A DNA stretch of 64,000 nt, taken from contig DATLIX010000098.1 of assembly GCA_035539215.1 (NCBI GenBank), positions 62,001-126,000 on the forward strand, in the 5' to 3' direction. The stretch comes from Dongia_B sp035539215 (GTDB lineage: Bacteria; Pseudomonadota; Alphaproteobacteria; Dongiales; Dongiaceae). Every line of letters begins with the position of its first letter. Positions within the stretch are counted from its first letter, which is position 1. A model generated the notes under the pieces. That model was given only the letters and a program-made list of their open reading frames with translations. It made no database searches and was not told the origin of the DNA. The translations under genes and the position numbers were made by a program. Shown one piece after another: positions 59,699 through 64,000 of the stretch.

Positions 59699-60997
59699 AT
59701 GATCAGGGCAGAGCGTCAGGACATTACAGGCCCGGCTTTGGCTTCGGTCGACCGGGAAGGTGGCCCGGATGACGTTCACTTTCGCCGGGCGGGCGAGGGG
59801 TCTGGTACAGCTGACGCCAGCCGGGCGCCGGCGTTGGAGGGTGTTTCGCCGGCGGAGATCGAGACGGCTACGGCCTTGCTGCTCAAGATTCTGGCCCGTG
59901 TCCTGCGCGCCAAGAACGTGGCCGCGGAAGACAATTATCTGCAGCTGTGCCATGACCTGCGGCGCACCATCATCGTCATCCGCGAGGTGAAGAAAGCGAC
60001 GGCCCTGGAGCTGCCGTTAAGCCTGTTCATGGAGGCGAAGGACATTCGCGCCATCGCCATGGCGATGGCCACGCGCCATTGGCCGCAAAGCACCGGCCTC
60101 GTGCTGTTGAAAGCCGCCGTGCCGGGTACTTCTCTGCCACCGCTTTTCGCCTTTCCCGGTCTGGGCGGCGCGTTGATGGAACTTGTCGATGTCGTGCGCG
60201 CCATGGACTACGCGGGCTCGATCTACGGCTTGCCGTATCGCGGTCTCGACGGATATCAGGCGCCGGCCGATAGCGTCTATCCTCTGGTGGAAGATAGTCT
60301 GGCGCGTATGCGCGCCGTACAGGCGACCGGCCCTTATCATATGTTAGCTTATTCGGCCGGCGCCTATGTCGCGATCGAGGCCGCACGCCGGTTGAGCAAC
60401 GAGGGCGAGAGCTTGGGCTTTCTCGGCGTGATCGAGCCGGGTGTGCATGAACGTTTCTGGCCGATGCCGGTCTGGATCCGCTTTCTGGCGGCGCTGGTGA
60501 AGATGCGGCACAAGCAGGCACGGCAAGCGGAGCAGAAGGACGCAGCGGCGCAGCCCGCCGCGAATGGCGTCTCGACTTTGCCGCGGCTCTGGCGGAAAAT
60601 TGCCGGATTGCCAGTTTTTGCCATGCAGAAGGGCAAGCGCCTGCTGGTGCGTATCGAGCATCGCTACGCCGATCCCACGCGGCCTGGCTACGTCAACAAT
60701 TCGTTGTATTATGTCGGCAACCTGCCTGAGCTTATCCAGGCGGTACGGGATGCGTCGATCGTCTGCCTGGCCAGTTACCGGTTCCGTCGCTATACCGGCG
60801 CTGTGACCTATTTCCGCAGCGAGGCGGGCGACCCGCTGATGTGTCGTCCGGAAGTGGTGTGGCCGCGATATTTTCCGAAGCTGCGGTTCGTTGTGACGCC
60901 GGGCGATCATGCCAGTATGATCATGCCGCCCAATGCCGCGGCACTGGCGGCCATTGTATGCTCGCATCTGCCGCAAGCGGTGGAGGCGGGACGGTAG
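59699..60997 (+). CDS. Carrier-like domain fused to thioesterase-like alpha/beta hydrolase
   Basis: This 432-residue protein begins after AAGGAG. Residues 52-120 resemble an acyl/peptidyl-carrier domain: LLLKILARVLRAKNVAAEDNYLQL, then a DxFxxLGGDSL-like turn, then VKKATALELPLSLFMEAKDI. The serine that carries phosphopantetheine is replaced (LCHDLRR; Leu87 in its place). From about 130 a type I thioesterase fold follows: PLFAFPGLGGALMELVDVVRAM, the nucleophile AYSAGAY (Ser219) and GDHASM with His404. It is unlike typical EPS genes. Likely a hydrolase or acyltransferase acting on the polymer or on an acyl precursor. Confidence 0.75.
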   Translation: MIRAERQDITGPALASVDREGGPDDVHFRRAGEGSGTADASRAPALEGVSPAEIETATALLLKILARVLRAKNVAAEDNYLQLCHDLRRTIIVIREVKKATALELPLSLFMEAKDIRAIAMAMATRHWPQSTGLVLLKAAVPGTSLPPLFAFPGLGGALMELVDVVRAMDYAGSIYGLPYRGLDGYQAPADSVYPLVEDSLARMRAVQATGPYHMLAYSAGAYVAIEAARRLSNEGESLGFLGVIEPGVHERFWPMPVWIRFLAALVKMRHKQARQAEQKDAAAQPAANGVSTLPRLWRKIAGLPVFAMQKGKRLLVRIEHRYADPTRPGYVNNSLYYVGNLPELIQAVRDASIVCLASYRFRRYTGAVTYFRSEAGDPLMCRPEVVWPRYFPKLRFVVTPGDHASMIMPPNAAALAAIVCSHLPQAVEAGR

Positions 60998-61085
60998 TCA
61001 ACCGCAGTCCGGTCAATGCCGGTCCGCGGCAATTGCCGGTCATCGTTTGACAGGCTGAAGAGATGCGGCTGAAGGAACGCGATCG

Positions 61086-62090
61086 ATGAAGACCAAGGTG
61101 TTGGTGACCGGCGGTGCCGGTTATATCGGTAGCCATGTGTGCAAGGCGCTTCATCAGGCCGGGATCATCCCGGTAACCTTCGACAATCTCAGCACCGGCT
61201 ATGACTGGGCGGTGCAATGGGGGCCGCTGGAAGTCGGCGATATCCGCGATACGTCGCGCGTTGCCGCCGTGATGAAAGATCACGCCGTGACTGCGGTGCT
61301 GCATTTCGCGGCCAAGTCGCTGGTCGCCGAATCCGTCGCCGATCCGTTGCTTTATCACGCCAACAATGTCGGCGGCACGATGTCGCTGGTCGAAGCGATG
61401 CTGAGTGCCGGCGTTTCCAAGATCGTTTTTTCCAGCACTTGTGCCGTCTATGGCATTCCGGCGCAGACGCCGATCGACGAGGATGCGGCGCGCAATCCCA
61501 TCAATCCCTATGGCCAGTCGAAGCTGGGTGCCGAAAATGTCCTGATGGATGTCGCCCGGACCGGCAAGCTGCAGGTGGCCTTGCTGCGCTATTTCAATGC
61601 CGCCGGCGCCGATGCGGCCCTGGATATCGGCGAAGCCCATGTGCCGGAAAGCCATCTCATTCCGCTTGCCATCCGCGCGGCGCGGGGTGGCGGCGAAGCC
61701 CTGCGGCTGTTCGGAACGGATTATCCGACGCCCGACGGCACCTGCCTGCGTGACTACATCCATGTCACCGATCTTGCCGCGGCCCATATCGCCGCGCTCG
61801 ACTACCTGATGACCGGCGTCGAGTTGTGCCGCTTCAATCTGGGAACTGGCCAGCCGGTCTCGGTCCGCGAGGTGCTCGATGCGGTGTCGGATGCGGTCGG
61901 CAAGCCGGTGCCAGTGATCGAGTCACCGCGTCGTGCCGGCGATCCGCCGGCCCTCTACGCCGCCAATGACGCGGCGCGGAGCCAGCTGAATTGGCAGCCG
62001 CAGCACAGCGACATCGTCACGATCGTGCGAAGCGCCGTCGCCTGGGAGGCGGCCTATCAGGACCGTCAGGATCGCCTCAGCAAGGCTTGA
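61086..62090 (+). CDS. galE: UDP-glucose 4-epimerase (copy 2)
   Basis: This 334-residue epimerase has the NAD motif TGGAGYIGSH at 8-17, FSSTCAVYG with the catalytic Ser/Thr and PYGQSK with Tyr and Lys. Blocks FNAAGADA, PTPDGTCLRDYIHVTDLA and NLGTGQPVSVREV repeat those of copy 1 at 8917, with most positions identical. It supplies UDP-galactose to EPS assembly in this locus (exoB role). It is the last plus-strand gene before a convergent junction. The AAGGAACG SD is clear. Confidence 0.94.
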   Translation: MKTKVLVTGGAGYIGSHVCKALHQAGIIPVTFDNLSTGYDWAVQWGPLEVGDIRDTSRVAAVMKDHAVTAVLHFAAKSLVAESVADPLLYHANNVGGTMSLVEAMLSAGVSKIVFSSTCAVYGIPAQTPIDEDAARNPINPYGQSKLGAENVLMDVARTGKLQVALLRYFNAAGADAALDIGEAHVPESHLIPLAIRAARGGGEALRLFGTDYPTPDGTCLRDYIHVTDLAAAHIAALDYLMTGVELCRFNLGTGQPVSVREVLDAVSDAVGKPVPVIESPRRAGDPPALYAANDAARSQLNWQPQHSDIVTIVRSAVAWEAAYQDRQDRLSKA

Positions 62091-62099
62091 ACGCGATAG

Positions 62100-62175
62100 T
62101 TTCACGTGAAAGCCGGCAGGCTGCCGCCGGAAACGTGAATCGCCCTTTATCTTATAGAAGAGAGGCGGATTCACG
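62100..62175. terminator. Nested inverted repeats at the convergent junction
   Basis: TTTCACGTGAAA (62100-62111) is a perfect palindrome. TTCACGT (62101-62107) also pairs with ACGTGAA (62133-62139) around a GC-rich inner stem, and CGTGAATC (62134-62141) pairs with GATTCACG (62168-62175). They lie between convergent galE and GT2 genes and probably end both transcripts. Confidence 0.55.
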
Positions 62176-62229
62176 CTTTAGCCAGAACCGCCAAGCGATT
62201 CCGTGTGAGGCGGCCCGACTCTAGGCCGG

Positions 62230-63234
62230 TCAGTTGACCGCCGTCACCTGGCTGGTGCGCAGCGACTTGTACCACGCCATCAGGCGCTGACGCGGCTTGC
62301 GTGGCAGGAACAGTGCGAAGGCGGTGGCGCCGGCATGGAAATCATAAAGGATCAGCCAAGGCCAGAGGCGAAGCGACTTCAGCAGCAGGCTGATGGCGGA
62401 TTTGTCCTGACCGGTCAACGCAGCCTTCCAGGCCGCGACGCGGTAATGCTCCGCGTGGCCGGCACGAAACAGCCGTTCGGGCACATTCTTCATCGTCACC
62501 CGCAAGGCTGCCATGGCGAGATCGGCATTGAGGATGAACTTGTCGAAGTTGAAGGAGAGGCTGCTGTCGCGCAGGCGGTAGGAGGTGAGGGGCTCGCCGA
62601 TTGCCTCCGCCCGGAAATCCGTCGACCAGAGGATGCGGCACCACATCTCGTAATCCTCGCAGCTTTTCAGCTCTTCACGGAAAACGCCGGCACGGTCGAA
62701 ACATTCGCGGCGTACGATCGGCGTCGAGCCGTTGCCGATATGGTTGCGCCGGATCATGTCATGCAGGGTCGGTTCCATCTTCTTCGCGAACAGAAAGCCG
62801 CCGGTCGGCTCCCCGCCTTCTTCGATATAGGCGGAGTAGCTGAAGCCGATGCCGATGGTCGGATCGGCCAGCATGCGCGTCATCTGCTTCTGCGCCTTGG
62901 TCGGGTGCCAGATGTCGTCGGAATCGAGGAAGCCGATGAAGTCGCCGCGCGCCGCGGCGATGCCGGTATTGCGGGCCGCTGACAAACCGCCATTGACGCG
63001 GTTGATGATCCGCAGGCGTGGATCGGCCCGGTCGGCGGCGACCCGTGCGATGACGGCGGGTGTCTCATCGGTCGAACCATCGTTCACGACGATCACCTCG
63101 AGGTCGGTGAAGGTCTGGTCCAGCGCCGAGAGGATCGCCGCCTCGATATAGGGCGCGACGTTATAGGATGGGATGATGATGCTCAGTGCGGGCGCGGCGC
63201 CCGACGGCTGGTCGGCAGCGTCGATCATGCTCAT
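62230..63234 (-). CDS. Glycosyltransferase family 2
   Basis: This 334-residue GT2 enzyme has LSIIIPSYNVAPYIEAAILS (16-36), VIVVNDGSTDE (47-57), NGGLSAARNTGIAAARG and the DxD site FLDSDDIW near 105. ELKSCEDYEMWCR is the acceptor-side ED motif. The start ATG overlaps the stop of the polymerase-type gene upstream (ATGA), so both are coproduced. It adds one sugar in EPS repeat-unit assembly (inferred). The C-terminal 60 residues are helical and basic, possibly membrane-contacting. Confidence 0.9.
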   Translation of the reverse strand: MSMIDAADQPSGAAPALSIIIPSYNVAPYIEAAILSALDQTFTDLEVIVVNDGSTDETPAVIARVAADRADPRLRIINRVNGGLSAARNTGIAAARGDFIGFLDSDDIWHPTKAQKQMTRMLADPTIGIGFSYSAYIEEGGEPTGGFLFAKKMEPTLHDMIRRNHIGNGSTPIVRRECFDRAGVFREELKSCEDYEMWCRILWSTDFRAEAIGEPLTSYRLRDSSLSFNFDKFILNADLAMAALRVTMKNVPERLFRAGHAEHYRVAAWKAALTGQDKSAISLLLKSLRLWPWLILYDFHAGATAFALFLPRKPRQRLMAWYKSLRTSQVTAVN

Positions 63235-64000
63235 CTTCTGGTCCCCAATGCTTGCTTGTCTCGAGTGAAGGGCGATCTGCGGCCCTTGCCGCCGAAGGCT
63301 GTCCTGGCCGGAGGCGCCGATTCAAAGTGCCGCTGCGGCCGCCGGTCGAGGCTGAAACGCCGCCCGGCCGACGGGCGAAGGCCGGATTCTGCCGGTGCTG
63401 TATCGGGGCCGCTGGGAATGCCGCCGCCGATCCACGTGAAGAGATAGATGGCGGGCAGCGTCAGGCTGAACAGCGATTCATAAGGGCAGAACACCAGCAG
63501 CGTCAGGAACAGGCAGAGGCTGACCACGCCGTCGTGCAGGGCGTCGCGGTCATCGCGCCGGCGGTAGAGGCCGTAAAGCAGGGCACCCAGGGTCGCCGCC
63601 ATCGCCAGCGCGAAGCAGCCCATGGTGACGATGCCGCCGGTATAGAGCAGGCCATAGATCGTCGAGTGGCTGCCGATCGGCAGGTCCTCGATGCGATGCA
63701 CGGATTCGCCGATCCAGCCATGGCCGATGATGGGCGAGGTCAGGAAGCCTTCCCAGCTTTTCTGATAGATAAGATCGCGCGCCAGGGAGGAGCCCGCCCG
63801 CGCCTTGTCGGCGGCATGATGCACGTCGCTGACCAGCGCGATGGGATCGATGCCGAATGTCGGCAGCAGGCAGAGCAGCGCCAGACCGCCGCCCACCGCC
63901 AGGATTTGCCAAAAGCGCGGCAGGCGCAGGAAGATGAGGAAGGCGCCGACCAGGACGACGGCGGCGATCGCCAGGCGGCTCCAGCTGAAAACCACGCCGA
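63231..64000 (-). CDS. O-antigen ligase/EPS polymerase-like membrane protein, 5' part missing
   Basis: The frame runs off the right edge, so only the C-terminal 256 residues are seen. They contain VVFSWSRLAIAAVVLVGAFLIF with the conserved SR/LA segment, a large loop starting SDVHHAADKARAGSSLARD, and GHGWIGESVHR with the SHSTIYGLLYTGGIVTMGCFAL block typical of Wzy/WaaL (PF04932). Several helices follow and a basic C-tail of about 55 residues ends the protein. It polymerises or transfers lipid-linked repeat units on the periplasmic face. Coupled to the GT2 downstream. Confidence 0.85.
   Translation of the reverse strand, partial: GVVFSWSRLAIAAVVLVGAFLIFLRLPRFWQILAVGGGLALLCLLPTFGIDPIALVSDVHHAADKARAGSSLARDLIYQKSWEGFLTSPIIGHGWIGESVHRIEDLPIGSHSTIYGLLYTGGIVTMGCFALAMAATLGALLYGLYRRRDDRDALHDGVVSLCLFLTLLVFCPYESLFSLTLPAIYLFTWIGGGIPSGPDTAPAESGLRPSAGRRFSLDRRPQRHFESAPPARTAFGGKGRRSPFTRDKQALGTRR

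Overview
The window is high-GC DNA with alphaproteobacterial gene families and gene style: CpdR-like receiver, DUF983, MmsA, periplasmic TPR proteins, and SD-led GTG starts. A Rhodospirillales-like member is plausible, but that is inference from gene content; no marker gene fixes the genus. Coding density is high. I see no insertion sequence, prophage, CRISPR array or rRNA. One tRNA (Val-GAC) is present.

Layout. (1) 1-12142 is an exopolysaccharide (EPS) assembly region. It holds a GT4 end, five family-2 glycosyltransferases (one ExoM-like), an ExoL-like transferase, a secreted GH16 endoglycanase (ExoK-like), a UDP-glucose 4-epimerase and a tandem pair of paralogous glycosyltransferases. (2) 12334-17495 holds a 39-codon ORF coupled to a flippase-like membrane protein, a patatin lipase, and a fluoride-riboswitch operon (riboswitch, possible leader ORF, crcB, DUF190, unknown). 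A convergent CPA1 Na+/H+ antiporter follows. (3) 17807-28821 carries a chemotaxis receptor, three periplasmic TPR proteins plus a relic of a fourth, an FAD oxidoreductase, tRNA-Val, a GFA protein, a frameshifted EamA transporter, a lipoprotein methyltransferase and a receiver protein with an unusual insertion. (4) 29117-41015 holds N-formylglutamate amidohydrolase, a GNAT enzyme, a strong small-RNA candidate, a CHASE4-like histidine kinase, GST, nitroreductase, MFS, two tandem cupins, DUF983 and a PAS-like tail-anchored protein. (5) 41034-54120 is metabolic and transport DNA: an orphan binding protein, MFS, mmsA, a metallophosphoesterase convergent with a four-gene ABC importer, a DapA-family lyase and malate synthase G. 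(6) 54597-64000 is a second EPS locus. An AT-rich control region precedes the initiating phosphoglycosyltransferase, an outer-membrane barrel, a Wza-like lipoprotein, a Wzc/CpsD-like P-loop protein, a carrier/thioesterase-like protein and a second galE. A GT2 and an O-antigen-ligase-type polymerase lie on the opposite strand.

How they fit together. The right-hand locus has the initiation, export and polymerisation functions, while the left-hand locus supplies side transferases, a processing hydrolase and a UDP-galactose source. They may serve one polymer or two. The most unusual items are: the EPS-locus protein joining a carrier-like domain (prosthetic-group serine replaced) to a thioesterase fold; its neighbour, a CpsD-like protein lacking the Walker A lysine; a roughly 100-nt minus-strand RNA candidate with promoter, three stem-loops, a TTCCTCCC anti-SD segment and a T8 terminator; and the fluoride operon with an unknown third gene and an ATGA-coupled leader ORF.
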